Source: Thermoplasmata archaeon
Lineage (GTDB): Archaea; Thermoplasmatota; Thermoplasmata; Lutacidiplasmatales; UBA184
Direction of reading: 5' to 3'
Length of the DNA stretch: 12,305 nucleotides
Assembly: GCA_030043255.1 (NCBI GenBank)
Contig: JASHYB010000033.1
Span: 1 to 12,305 of the forward strand
Position 1 is the first letter of the stretch, and each line of letters opens with the position of its first letter. Below, piece after piece: positions 1 to 8,772 of this stretch. The notes under the pieces were generated by a model that was not told the origin of the DNA, did no database searches, and saw only the letters and a list, made by a program, of their open reading frames with translations. The position numbers and the translations under genes were made by a program.

Positions 1-141
1 GACCTCCCGGTCGGGGTGCTTGCGCTGGAGCTCCGAGATCCGGCTGAGGACGTCCTCGAGGGTCGTCGTCTCGTCATTCGGGTCGATCCTCAGGTGGACC
101 GTCTTCTCGGCTCGATCGGGCGACGCGCCCGTTCCGGGCAT
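1..141 (-). CDS. Small protein of unknown function, 5' end only (truncated by window edge)
   Basis: The first 47 codons of a leftward gene that runs off the window. The start is the ATG at 141-139. No stop interrupts the frame, and about nine in ten codons end in G or C, the same style as the certain genes here. The visible protein begins MPGTGASPDRAEKTVHLRID and continues with an acidic, helical-looking stretch (TTTLEDVLSRISELQRKHPD). An SD-like GGAG lies about five bases before the ATG, and a TTAAG box lies about 35 bases upstream. It is divergent from the acetyl-CoA synthetase gene, separated by 148 bases. I do not recognise the family. The alternating hydrophobic residues in TVHLRID suggest a beta strand followed by a helix. 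Confidence that it is coding rests on codon use only. Confidence 0.55.
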   Translation of the reverse strand, partial: MPGTGASPDRAEKTVHLRIDPNDETTTLEDVLSRISELQRKHPDREV

Positions 142-174
142 GAGGCTCCGGAGGCGTGGGAGCGCCGAGGGGGG

Positions 175-182
175 CTTAAGGG
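175..182 (-). promoter_or_regulatory. Possible TATA box for the truncated leftward gene
   Basis: On the minus strand this reads CCCTTAAG, about 35 bases before the ATG at 141. It is the only AT-rich patch in that direction. The match to the archaeal TATA consensus is weak. Confidence 0.25.
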
Positions 183-250
183 TTCGTTGGGCGGTCCGCG
201 CCCCGCGCCGACGAACCCTCGGAGCCTCGCGTACCGGGTCCGCGGGCCGT

Positions 251-264
251 CGAAACCGTAATCG
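251..264 (+). promoter_or_regulatory. Possible promoter element of the acetyl-CoA synthetase gene
   Basis: The run cgaaaccgtaatcg is the most A/T-rich stretch in the 148-base divergent spacer and lies 26-39 bases before the ATG at 290. That distance would suit a leaderless or nearly leaderless archaeal transcript, which agrees with the lack of any Shine-Dalgarno before that ATG. The sequence itself is a poor TATA match. Confidence 0.25.
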
Positions 265-289
265 ACCGACCCCGACTCCGAGCGCCTAC

Positions 290-2362
<2,073 letters not shown>

Positions 2363-2371
2363 GACGCGCGG

Positions 2372-3124
2372 CTAGGTGTGGGCCCCCCCCACGATCGCGT
2401 GCGGGGCGTACTGACGGATGCGCAGCAGGTGGATCGAGACGACGATCAGCCAGAGCAGCAGGGGGGCGACGATGAGGCGCTCCGTGCCCCCCTGGCCGAG
2501 GCCCTGCCAGACGTGGCCGGCGTACAGCCCCAGCCCGAGCAGGCCCACGAGGCCGGAGATCGCCGTGTAGGCGCGGAAGCCGCTCCAGCGGGTGTCGCGG
2601 AACATGGCGACCCCGAGGATGACGAGCCCGAGGTTGCCGATCAGGAAGGCGGTCAGGGCGGAGGCCGAGTGCACCGTCAGGTTGACGTTCTCCGGCGAGA
2701 GGCCCACCCCGATCGCGCCGGCCGAGCCGACGGCGATCAGGGCGAGGCCGATGGTCGCGGTCCGTCGGGTGGGAAAGCCGGTCCGCACCAGGACGACGCC
2801 GAGGATCCCGAGCAGCCCGAGGGCGACGATCGAGCCGTTGAAGACGTCGTGCAGCGGCGAACAGACGTCGTGCGAGGTCGCGGTGGGCCACGCCCCGCAC
2901 TGGGTGTTGCCGAGGTCGCTGATCACGTTGTTCGCCAGGCTGTAGGCCGGATGACCGGTCCAGGCGAGCTGGACGATCGCCATCGCCAGCAGGAACTGGA
3001 TCGAGGCGACCAGCCAGATCACGGCGGCGTGGTGGACCGAGCGGTGGACCAGCGGCCCGTGGCGCTCGATCGGCGTCGTGCTGGACGGTTCGTCGGCGGC
3101 GGGCGTCTGCGGTTCATCCTGCAT
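2372..3124 (-). CDS. DUF998-type six-helix membrane protein (paralog 2)
   Basis: A 250-residue integral membrane protein with about six predicted helices (near 33-55, 95-115, 121-142, 150-175, 182-205 and 213-237). The motif NNVISDLGNTQCG after helix 1 is the hallmark I associate with DUF998, a widespread prokaryotic membrane family without a settled function. The loop after it carries two cysteines (TQCG and VCSP), followed by HDVFN. Other shared motifs are PENVNLT and the C-terminal GGTERLIVAPLLLWL. A strong ribosome site, GGTGATCC, precedes the ATG by four bases. The gene is second in a two-gene operon, 17 bases after a paralog about half identical by eye. It has a longer hydrophilic N-terminus (about 30 residues, acidic, Pro/Thr-rich) than the paralog. 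Substrate and partner are unknown. Confidence 0.88.
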   Translation of the reverse strand: MQDEPQTPAADEPSSTTPIERHGPLVHRSVHHAAVIWLVASIQFLLAMAIVQLAWTGHPAYSLANNVISDLGNTQCGAWPTATSHDVCSPLHDVFNGSIVALGLLGILGVVLVRTGFPTRRTATIGLALIAVGSAGAIGVGLSPENVNLTVHSASALTAFLIGNLGLVILGVAMFRDTRWSGFRAYTAISGLVGLLGLGLYAGHVWQGLGQGGTERLIVAPLLLWLIVVSIHLLRIRQYAPHAIVGGAHT

Positions 3125-3141
3125 CGTCGGATCACCCTACC
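3125..3141 (-). promoter_or_regulatory. Strong ribosome binding site of the second DUF998 gene
   Basis: Minus-strand GGTGATCC complements the usual 3' end of 16S rRNA (GGATCACC) over eight bases and lies four bases before the ATG at 3124. It occupies most of the 17-base gap between the two operon genes. It fixes this start and supports co-transcription, since there is no room for a promoter of its own. Confidence 0.6.
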
Positions 3142-3837
3142 TCAGGGAGCGAGAACTCCACGAGGAGCGTACGTCGGCAGCCGCAGGAGTCGAAGGCCGG
3201 CGACCACCAGCCACAGGAGGAGCGGGGCGACGATCAGCCGCTCCATCCCGCCCGGGCCCGGGTAGACGCCGGCGAGGAACAGGAACGTGGCCACCAGGCC
3301 GAGGATCCCCGAGAAGAGCGTGTAGGCCCCGAGCCCCGCCCATCGGACGTCCGAGAACATCGCGAGCGCCAGGACGACCAGCGCCAGGCTGCCGACGAGG
3401 AACGCGTCCGCCGAGACGATCTCGTGGATCGTGAGCGCGACGTTCTCGGGGAAGATCCCCACGCCGACCGCCCCGAGGCCGGCGACGGCGACCAGGTTCC
3501 GTCCGACGAAGCCGGCGCGCCGGCTCGTGAACCCCGCTCGGACCAGCACGGCCCCCACGATCGCCAGCAGTCCGAGCACGATCACCGAGGCGTTGAAGAC
3601 ATCGTGCGCGGGGGAGCACAGATCCGGGGAGTTGGCGTTCGGCCACGGCCCGCACTGGGTGTTGCCGAGGTCGCTGATGTAGTTGTTCACCAGGCTGTAG
3701 CCGGGGTGACCGGTCCAGGCCAGCTGGACCACGACCATCGCCAGGACGAACTGCAGCGAGCCGACCAGCCAGAGGACCCCCCCGTGACGGACCGCGCGGG
3801 GCACCCGAGGCCCCGCCGGAGCGGCGGCGCTCGCCAT
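3142..3837 (-). CDS. DUF998-type six-helix membrane protein (paralog 1)
   Basis: A 231-residue membrane protein, first gene of the two-gene leftward operon. It has the same plan as its downstream neighbour: helix 1 (about 18-43), then NNYISDLGNTQCG, an external-looking loop with two cysteines (TQCG, LCSP), HDVFN, five more helices, PENVALT between helices 3 and 4, and GGMERLIVAPLLLWL at the last helix. These motifs place it in the DUF998 group. The function is not established. The ATG at 3837 is preceded by a partial SD (GTGAGG, about 11 bases upstream). The two proteins align end to end, so this is a tandem duplication that has diverged, most strongly in helices 3-5, while the ISDLG/cysteine loop stayed nearly fixed. 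That pattern suggests the loop is the working part. Confidence 0.88.
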   Translation of the reverse strand: MASAAAPAGPRVPRAVRHGGVLWLVGSLQFVLAMVVVQLAWTGHPGYSLVNNYISDLGNTQCGPWPNANSPDLCSPAHDVFNASVIVLGLLAIVGAVLVRAGFTSRRAGFVGRNLVAVAGLGAVGVGIFPENVALTIHEIVSADAFLVGSLALVVLALAMFSDVRWAGLGAYTLFSGILGLVATFLFLAGVYPGPGGMERLIVAPLLLWLVVAGLRLLRLPTYAPRGVLAP

Positions 3838-4013
3838 CGCCGGGCTGCCTCACGCCGCGAGGGCGCGGGGGAGCTGCGCGCCGCGAAGGAAAGGGCCGTC
3901 CAATACGACCCTGCCGCACGTCGGAACGTCTCGATACGGCATCCTCTACGCCGGTCGCATCGAGGGCCTCGTATAAATGGCTCGGCTCGCACTCGCGGGG
4001 CGAGGTCCTGCGG
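3838..4013. promoter_or_regulatory. Divergent promoter region between DUF998 operon and methyltransferase
   Basis: A 176-base spacer holding the starts of both transcripts. The clearest element is TATAAAT at 3973-3979, about 35 bases before the GTG at 4014. Read on the other strand it is ATTTATA, so it could also serve the leftward operon with a leader of about 110 bases. A second leftward candidate is GTCGTATTGG (minus strand, about 3901-3910), 65-70 bases before the ATG at 3837. A GAGGT ribosome site at 4002-4006 lies seven bases before the GTG. Confidence 0.5.
3972..3979 (+). promoter_or_regulatory. TATA box for the methyltransferase / coiled-coil gene pair
   Basis: GTATAAAT in an otherwise GC-rich spacer. 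With the usual archaeal distance of about 25 bases, transcription would start near 4000 and leave a short leader that still contains the GAGGT site before the GTG at 4014. Confidence 0.5.
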
Positions 4014-4949
4014 GTGGCGCGACGCTCGTCGGACCAGTCCCCGGGACCTTCGAGGGCCGGAGGACCGGCCCCTGAGGCGGACCGAGCTGCCGCCGCCCCC
4101 AGCCCCCACGCCCGATTCCTGGAGCTCCCGGAGGACCGGGCGCTGCGCGAATGGCGACGCTACGAGGGAACGGCCCAGCGCGAGCTGTTCCGGCAGCTTC
4201 GGGAGCGCTTCCTCGACCGCCACGCGGTGCCCACGGGCTGGACGATCGACGTCGGCTCCGGCCCCGGGCGTTTCACCGCCCGTATCGGCGGCGCGGAGGC
4301 GCGCCGCATCGCCCTCGACCTCTCCCCCCAGATGTTGCGCCTCGGACGTCGCTTGACCCCGACCTCGACGCCCGAGTCGGCCGTCGACCGGGTCCGGGGC
4401 GACGCCCTGCGCCCGCCGTTCGCGGCCGGGAGCTTGGCCGAGGTCGTCGCGGTCGGTAACACCCTGGGTTTCGAGGGGACGGAGGGCCCGGAACTGCTGG
4501 GCCAACTGGAGGGGCTGGTCCGCCCGGGCGGGGTGCTGGTCCTCGAGATCGCCCCGGGCCCGGGGCAGCGCTCGAGCTACCTGCGCCGGCTGCCGGTCGG
4601 GGCAGTGGTGCGCCTGCTCGCCTCCCCGCCGACCCTGGTCGCCGCCCGGACCCGCCGTGAGCCGTTCTCCCGAGAGCCCCGACGTCATCGGGAGGCCGGT
4701 TTCCACCGGTGGACCGTCGCCGAGCTCTCCGCGCGCTGGGCCGCGCGAGGCTGGAGCGTACGGGAAACGATGGCGGTCGCGCCGGCGCTGGGGGCCGATC
4801 CCGGGCGGTTGAAGGAGATCGCCCGGGCGTCCCGGAGCTGGGCCCACCTGCTGGAGCTCGAGGAGGAACTGGGCCGGGAGCCCGCCCGCTGGCCCGACGC
4901 CGCGGCGGTGCTGCTGGCCGCACAGCGCGCCGCTCGAATCACAAGCTAA
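4014..4949 (+). CDS. Class I SAM-dependent methyltransferase
   Basis: A 311-residue soluble protein with the Rossmann-like methyltransferase fold of the Methyltransf_11/25 type. Motif I is DVGSGPG at 79-85 (SAM-binding glycine loop). The acidic end of strand 2 follows in ALDLSPQML, then GDALRPPF, and VRPGGVLVLEIAPGPG is the strand-5 region. The C-terminal half (about 200-311) is arginine-rich and helical and probably selects the substrate, which cannot be read from the sequence; small-molecule targets are typical for this shape. The first ~35 residues are Pro/Ala/Arg-rich and look disordered. Start: GTG at 4014, supported by GAGGT seven bases upstream and the TATAAAT box. It ends 34 bases before the membrane coiled-coil gene on the same strand, so the two are probably co-transcribed. 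Confidence 0.85.
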   Translation: MARRSSDQSPGPSRAGGPAPEADRAAAAPSPHARFLELPEDRALREWRRYEGTAQRELFRQLRERFLDRHAVPTGWTIDVGSGPGRFTARIGGAEARRIALDLSPQMLRLGRRLTPTSTPESAVDRVRGDALRPPFAAGSLAEVVAVGNTLGFEGTEGPELLGQLEGLVRPGGVLVLEIAPGPGQRSSYLRRLPVGAVVRLLASPPTLVAARTRREPFSREPRRHREAGFHRWTVAELSARWAARGWSVRETMAVAPALGADPGRLKEIARASRSWAHLLELEEELGREPARWPDAAAVLLAAQRAARITS

Positions 4950-4983
4950 TTGAACGGGGGAAGACCCTCGAATCTCGAGGCCG

Positions 4984-7695
4984 ATGCCGAAACGGACGAC
5001 GCGGCCCGACCCGGACGCTCCCGTACGCCCCCGCCTGTCGGTGGCCCACGAGGACCTGGAGGTCGCCCGCCGCGAGGCGCTCCTGCAGCTGCGCATCGGG
5101 CGCTCGGCCCACGTCGCGGCCATCGCCGTCAGCGCGGCGCTCGCCCTGGACGCGATCATCGTCTGGTTCCTCTTCCCGTCGCTCCCGGGGCTGTCGAGCT
5201 CGACGACCGGGTTCGGGGCGGTCACCGCCTCGTTCTACCTGCTCCTCCCGCTCGCCGCGGCGTTGTCGGTGACCGCGGTCGGGCTCGCCGCCAAGTGGGA
5301 GACGTTCCAGATCTGGCCCTGGGAAGCGCACTTCTCGCTGAGCGTCGGCGGTTTCGGCCTCGCGGTCCTCGCCTTGCTGCTCTACGCCCTGCGTCTCGCC
5401 GGCACCGGACCGACGGGGCACCTCGCCCCGTACCCGTGGTTCGTCCTGCTGAGCCTCGGCGCGACCACCGTCGGGTTGCTCGGGATCGCGGCGACCTGGC
5501 AGCCGTGGGGCAGCCGCCAGTGGATCAGCGCCCTGACGGCGGTCGCCCCGGTCCTCCTCGGGGTCATCCTCTTCGCGCCCGGCAACGCCTCCGAGCACCT
5601 CGCGGCCTCGCTCCTGCTCGCGGCGATCCTCTACCAGACCAGCGGCTCGTTCCTGCACCTCGTCTCCTCGGGCACCGGCCCGCACGAGGACGCGGTGGTG
5701 CTGACCGGCCAGAACCGCATCGCCCGCATCGCGCAGGAGGTCGGTCAGCGGGAGGAGGCGATCCGCTTCCGCGAGTCCGCGCTCGTCAAGCGCGAGGCCG
5801 CGGCGGAGAGCACCGAGGCGGTCCTGCGACGCCGCAGCGAGGCCCAGGCGGAGCGCCAGGCGACCTCCGAGAAGGTCGAGGCGGCCCAAGACGCGCAGGC
5901 GGACGCCCTGGCGGCGAAGGAGCGGGACCTCGTCGGCCGCGAGGCGGCGCTGGAAGGGAATCTCAAGAGCCTCGAGGAGCGCAAGCAGGAACTGGAGCTC
6001 CAGGTCCAGACGCTCGCGCGCCAGGCCCCGGAGGTCGCCGCCCGCGAGGAACGGCTCGCCAAGGCCGAGGGGGAGCAGACCCGTCGGGACGTCGAACTGC
6101 AGTCCCGCCGCGGCGACCTCGACCGGCGCGAGGCGGGGATCTCCGAGAGCGAGGCCCGCACGGCGGCCCGCCGCAAGGAGATCGACCAGAAGACGACGGA
6201 GCTGCTCCGGCGGGAGGGGGAGGTGGCGGCCCGGGAGCGCTCCGCGCCGGGCCTGCCGACGCCGGGCGGGCCGACCCGGGTCACCCCCCCTCCGGCCGAC
6301 CTCGCCCAGCGCGAGTCGAACCTCCAGCAGCTCAAGGCGGTCCTGGACGAGCAGAACGCTCAGTTGGGTCGGCGCTCCAAGGACGTGAGCGAGAAGGCGA
6401 AGGCGCTCGAGGGGACGCTCCGTCAGATCGTCGAACGCCAGGCCCATCTCGCCGCCCGCGAGACCGCGATCAGCCAGCGGGAGGCAGACCTGAACGACCG
6501 GCTGAAGTCGGCCGACGAACGCCGGCTCCAGTTCGAAACCGCCTCCCGCGACTACCAGCGACGCCTCGACGAGGTCGGCAAGCAGCAGGTGAGCACGGCG
6601 CAGAAGGGCGCCGACCTAGACCGTAACCTGCAGGCGATCGGGAGCCGGGAGAAGGCGCTCGCCGAGCGGGAGGCCCGCCTGCAGGCGGCCGTCGCCGAGC
6701 TCGATCGTCGCGAGGAAGACGTCGTCCACCGGGAGCGATCGCTGGAGGCAGACGCGGCCGAGGTCAGCTACCGCCGCCAGGAGTACGCGCGGGAGGGAGA
6801 CCTCCCGTTCGCCGGCCTGCTCGCGGTCGCCGCCGCCGAGCGGCAGGAGGCCGGCGTCGTCGACATCGCCGGACGTACGCCACGGGGTCGCCGCGGCCGG
6901 CCGGCCCCCGGGGGTTCCGAGCCGGCGACCGACGAGCCGTCGATGCTCGCGCCCGCCTCGGGCCGCAAGTACCCGGACCGCCTGCCGAGCGGGACCCCTC
7001 GCCTGGACGACCTGCTCCTCGGCGGCCTCCCCCCGAAGAGCCACGTGGCCCTCGTGGGGGACGCCTTCGTCGGCAAGGAGGTGGCGCTCTTCGCGTTCGT
7101 CGCCGAGGGGCTGAAGCGCTCGGAGCCGGTGCTGCTCGTCACCGCCTCCCGCTCGCCCACCGAGATCGGCGAGAGCCTGGGGATCGTGCTCCCGCAGTTC
7201 CGCCAGTACGAGCAGATGGGCTCCGTCACCTGGATCGACGCGTCGGGCACCGGGACCGCCGACGGGCCCCGGCGCCTCACGGCGAAGAGCTCGGACGACC
7301 GGGCGGGGATCCTCACCGCGCTCGTGACCGCCGCCAAGCAGGCGGAGGAGACCGCGAAGGGGGGCGCCTTCCGGGTCGGCTTTCTCGGCCTCTCCGCGGT
7401 CCTCGCCCACGCCGACGAGCGCGCGAGCTTCTCCTTCCTGCAGAACGTCGTCGGGATCCTCAAGCCGCGCAACGCGCTGGCGATGTACGCCCTCGAGGCG
7501 GGGGCGCTGACCGAGGCGCAGGTCGAGTCACTGCTCGGCCGGATGGACGGCGCGATCCTGTTCAAGCAGGAGCGGGACCGGACCTTCCTCTCGGTGAAGG
7601 GGTTCGGCGACGTCGCCACCCACGAGTGGGTGGAGGTCCGCGCGACGGGCCGGTCACTCGTGATCGGTTCGTTCGCCCTGGAGCGGATCCGCTAG
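4984..7695 (+). CDS. Membrane-anchored coiled-coil protein with a degenerate RecA/KaiC-like C-terminal domain
   Basis: 903 residues in four parts. (1) About 43-225: six hydrophobic segments (near 43-63, 75-102, 117-138, 150-168, 178-197 and 202-225) after a basic, Pro-rich N-terminus. (2) About 236-418 and 437-603: long charged coiled coil with recurring units of the type REAALxxRxxxL, broken by a Pro/Gly-rich hinge at 420-440. (3) 604-668: basic, Pro-rich linker (GRTPRGRRGRP). (4) 669-903: a RecA/KaiC-like domain starting SGTPRLDDLLLGGLP, the usual entry of KaiC and RAD55-like domains. The P-loop reads GDAFVGKE (692-699), with Glu where Thr/Ser should hold magnesium. The Walker B position reads RVGFLGLSAV (798-806) where KaiC has hydrophobics followed by Asp-Ser. 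ATP hydrolysis is therefore doubtful; nucleotide binding or a scaffold role is more likely. Start: first ATG in frame, after the methyltransferase stop, with GAGG only three bases upstream. The stop lies within the convergent dehydrogenase gene. A signalling or membrane-organising role is inference. Confidence 0.85.
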   Translation: MPKRTTRPDPDAPVRPRLSVAHEDLEVARREALLQLRIGRSAHVAAIAVSAALALDAIIVWFLFPSLPGLSSSTTGFGAVTASFYLLLPLAAALSVTAVGLAAKWETFQIWPWEAHFSLSVGGFGLAVLALLLYALRLAGTGPTGHLAPYPWFVLLSLGATTVGLLGIAATWQPWGSRQWISALTAVAPVLLGVILFAPGNASEHLAASLLLAAILYQTSGSFLHLVSSGTGPHEDAVVLTGQNRIARIAQEVGQREEAIRFRESALVKREAAAESTEAVLRRRSEAQAERQATSEKVEAAQDAQADALAAKERDLVGREAALEGNLKSLEERKQELELQVQTLARQAPEVAAREERLAKAEGEQTRRDVELQSRRGDLDRREAGISESEARTAARRKEIDQKTTELLRREGEVAARERSAPGLPTPGGPTRVTPPPADLAQRESNLQQLKAVLDEQNAQLGRRSKDVSEKAKALEGTLRQIVERQAHLAARETAISQREADLNDRLKSADERRLQFETASRDYQRRLDEVGKQQVSTAQKGADLDRNLQAIGSREKALAEREARLQAAVAELDRREEDVVHRERSLEADAAEVSYRRQEYAREGDLPFAGLLAVAAAERQEAGVVDIAGRTPRGRRGRPAPGGSEPATDEPSMLAPASGRKYPDRLPSGTPRLDDLLLGGLPPKSHVALVGDAFVGKEVALFAFVAEGLKRSEPVLLVTASRSPTEIGESLGIVLPQFRQYEQMGSVTWIDASGTGTADGPRRLTAKSSDDRAGILTALVTAAKQAEETAKGGAFRVGFLGLSAVLAHADERASFSFLQNVVGILKPRNALAMYALEAGALTEAQVESLLGRMDGAILFKQERDRTFLSVKGFGDVATHEWVEVRATGRSLVIGSFALERIR

Positions 7696-8715
7696 GACCT
7701 GGGTCCGCTCGCGCAGCCCGACGTACTCCGAGCGGTCGACCACGTGCCGCGGGCGCTCCCCCGCGAACCATCGAGCCAGGTTGTCGAGCGCCGTTCGCAG
7801 CGCGTAGGCCTGCACCGGTGGGGCGAAGCCGGCCCAGTGCGGGGAGCCGACGAAGTTCGGCAGGCTCGTGAACGGGAACCGGCTCGTCAGGCGCCCGTGG
7901 GCGAAGTCCTCGGCCCACCAGACGTCCAGCGCGGCCCGGAACCGCGGGTGGCTCTCGAGGTGGCGGTAGAGCGCCTCCTCGTCGACGGTCCCGCCCCGGC
8001 CGACGTTGACGAAGACGGCGTCCTCGCGCATCGCGTCGAACGCTCGGGGACCCAGGGAGCGGACGGTCCGCGTCGTGAGCGGCCGCGCGTCCACGACCAG
8101 CGCCGCCTCGCTCAGCGCCTCGAGCAGCTGGTCGGCCCCGTACATCCGGTCGGCGCCGGGAGCCGGGGCGCCGGTCCGGCCCAATCCCTGGACGCGCGCC
8201 CCGAGCGCGTGAAGCCGCTCCGCGAGCGCGCGGCCGATCTCCCCGTAGCCCAGGATCAGCGCGGTCTGCTGCCAGAAGGACCTCAGCTCCGGGGCCGGTC
8301 GCGCCCGTCCCGCGGCGACCGCCGCCTGGCCCTCGAGGACGCACCGGGAGCAGGCGAGGGCCAGCGCGAGCGCGTGCTCCGCGACGAACGGGGCGTACCC
8401 TCCGACGTTCCCGGCGACCTCGACCCCGGGCGGGAACCGCTCGAACGGCAGGTCGTCGACCCCCGCGAAGAGCCGCTGGACGAACCCGAGACGGGGAAAC
8501 CCCGCCGGATCGGCGCGGGGGTCCTCGCGCAGGTACGCGCCGAGGAGGATCGCTTCCACCGCCGAGCGGTCGGAGGCCTCCGGGTCCGACGGCAGGGCGA
8601 ACGGTACGCCGGGGAGACGCTGGGCGACGGTCTCCCGCAGACCGGGGCGCTCCGGGACGGCCAGGAGGAGGCGGGGCGTCGGGCCGGTCACGTCGGGGCG
8701 AGACCTCCGGGCCAC
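7654..8715 (-). CDS. D-2-hydroxyacid dehydrogenase family oxidoreductase
   Basis: A 353-residue NAD(P)-dependent enzyme that should interconvert a 2-oxoacid and a D-2-hydroxyacid (glyoxylate/hydroxypyruvate reductase-like). Visible marks: dinucleotide loop GYGEIG at 156-161; ARPLT at 210-214, where the family has xxPLT; VNVGRGGTVDEEAL with the catalytic Arg at 240; DVWWAE with the Glu at 269; and SPHWAG with the catalytic His at 293. The residues after the second strand (GLGRTG, 177-182) lack the NAD-selecting acidic residue, which hints at NADP. The GTG at 8715 gives the longest frame without an SD. A second GTG at 8691 follows a perfect GGAGGT by 11 bases and may be the true start, eight residues shorter. 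The 3' end overlaps the coiled-coil gene by 42 bases tail to tail. The exact substrate cannot be read. Confidence 0.87.
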   Translation of the reverse strand: MARRSRPDVTGPTPRLLLAVPERPGLRETVAQRLPGVPFALPSDPEASDRSAVEAILLGAYLREDPRADPAGFPRLGFVQRLFAGVDDLPFERFPPGVEVAGNVGGYAPFVAEHALALALACSRCVLEGQAAVAAGRARPAPELRSFWQQTALILGYGEIGRALAERLHALGARVQGLGRTGAPAPGADRMYGADQLLEALSEAALVVDARPLTTRTVRSLGPRAFDAMREDAVFVNVGRGGTVDEEALYRHLESHPRFRAALDVWWAEDFAHGRLTSRFPFTSLPNFVGSPHWAGFAPPVQAYALRTALDNLARWFAGERPRHVVDRSEYVGLRERTQVLADPLQGERTDHE

Positions 8716-8772
8716 TTGGGGTCAGCGACGGACCGGCAGGCGTTTTGGCTCCTCCGAAGCTCGTACCCCGCC
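8716..8772. promoter_or_regulatory. Short divergent spacer between dehydrogenase and HAD hydrolase
   Basis: 57 bases must hold both promoters. The only T-rich patch is gcgttttggc at about 8740-8749, 24-33 bases before the HAD start and thus at TATA distance for a leaderless transcript. No convincing box is seen for the leftward gene. Confidence 0.3.

Noticed and set aside
20..289. N-terminal extension of acetyl-CoA synthetase
   Set aside because: The frame is open but covers the divergent promoter region and the start of the leftward gene, reads Arg-rich noise, and would make the enzyme about 130 residues too long.
4939..6447. 502-codon minus-strand frame within the coiled-coil gene
   Set aside because: Its Arg/Leu/Gly repeats mirror the charged coiled-coil codons of the plus strand. 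No independent coding signal.
7744..8772. 343-codon upstream extension of the HAD hydrolase
   Set aside because: It runs antisense through the dehydrogenase gene and shows no domain. A normal HAD protein begins at 8773.
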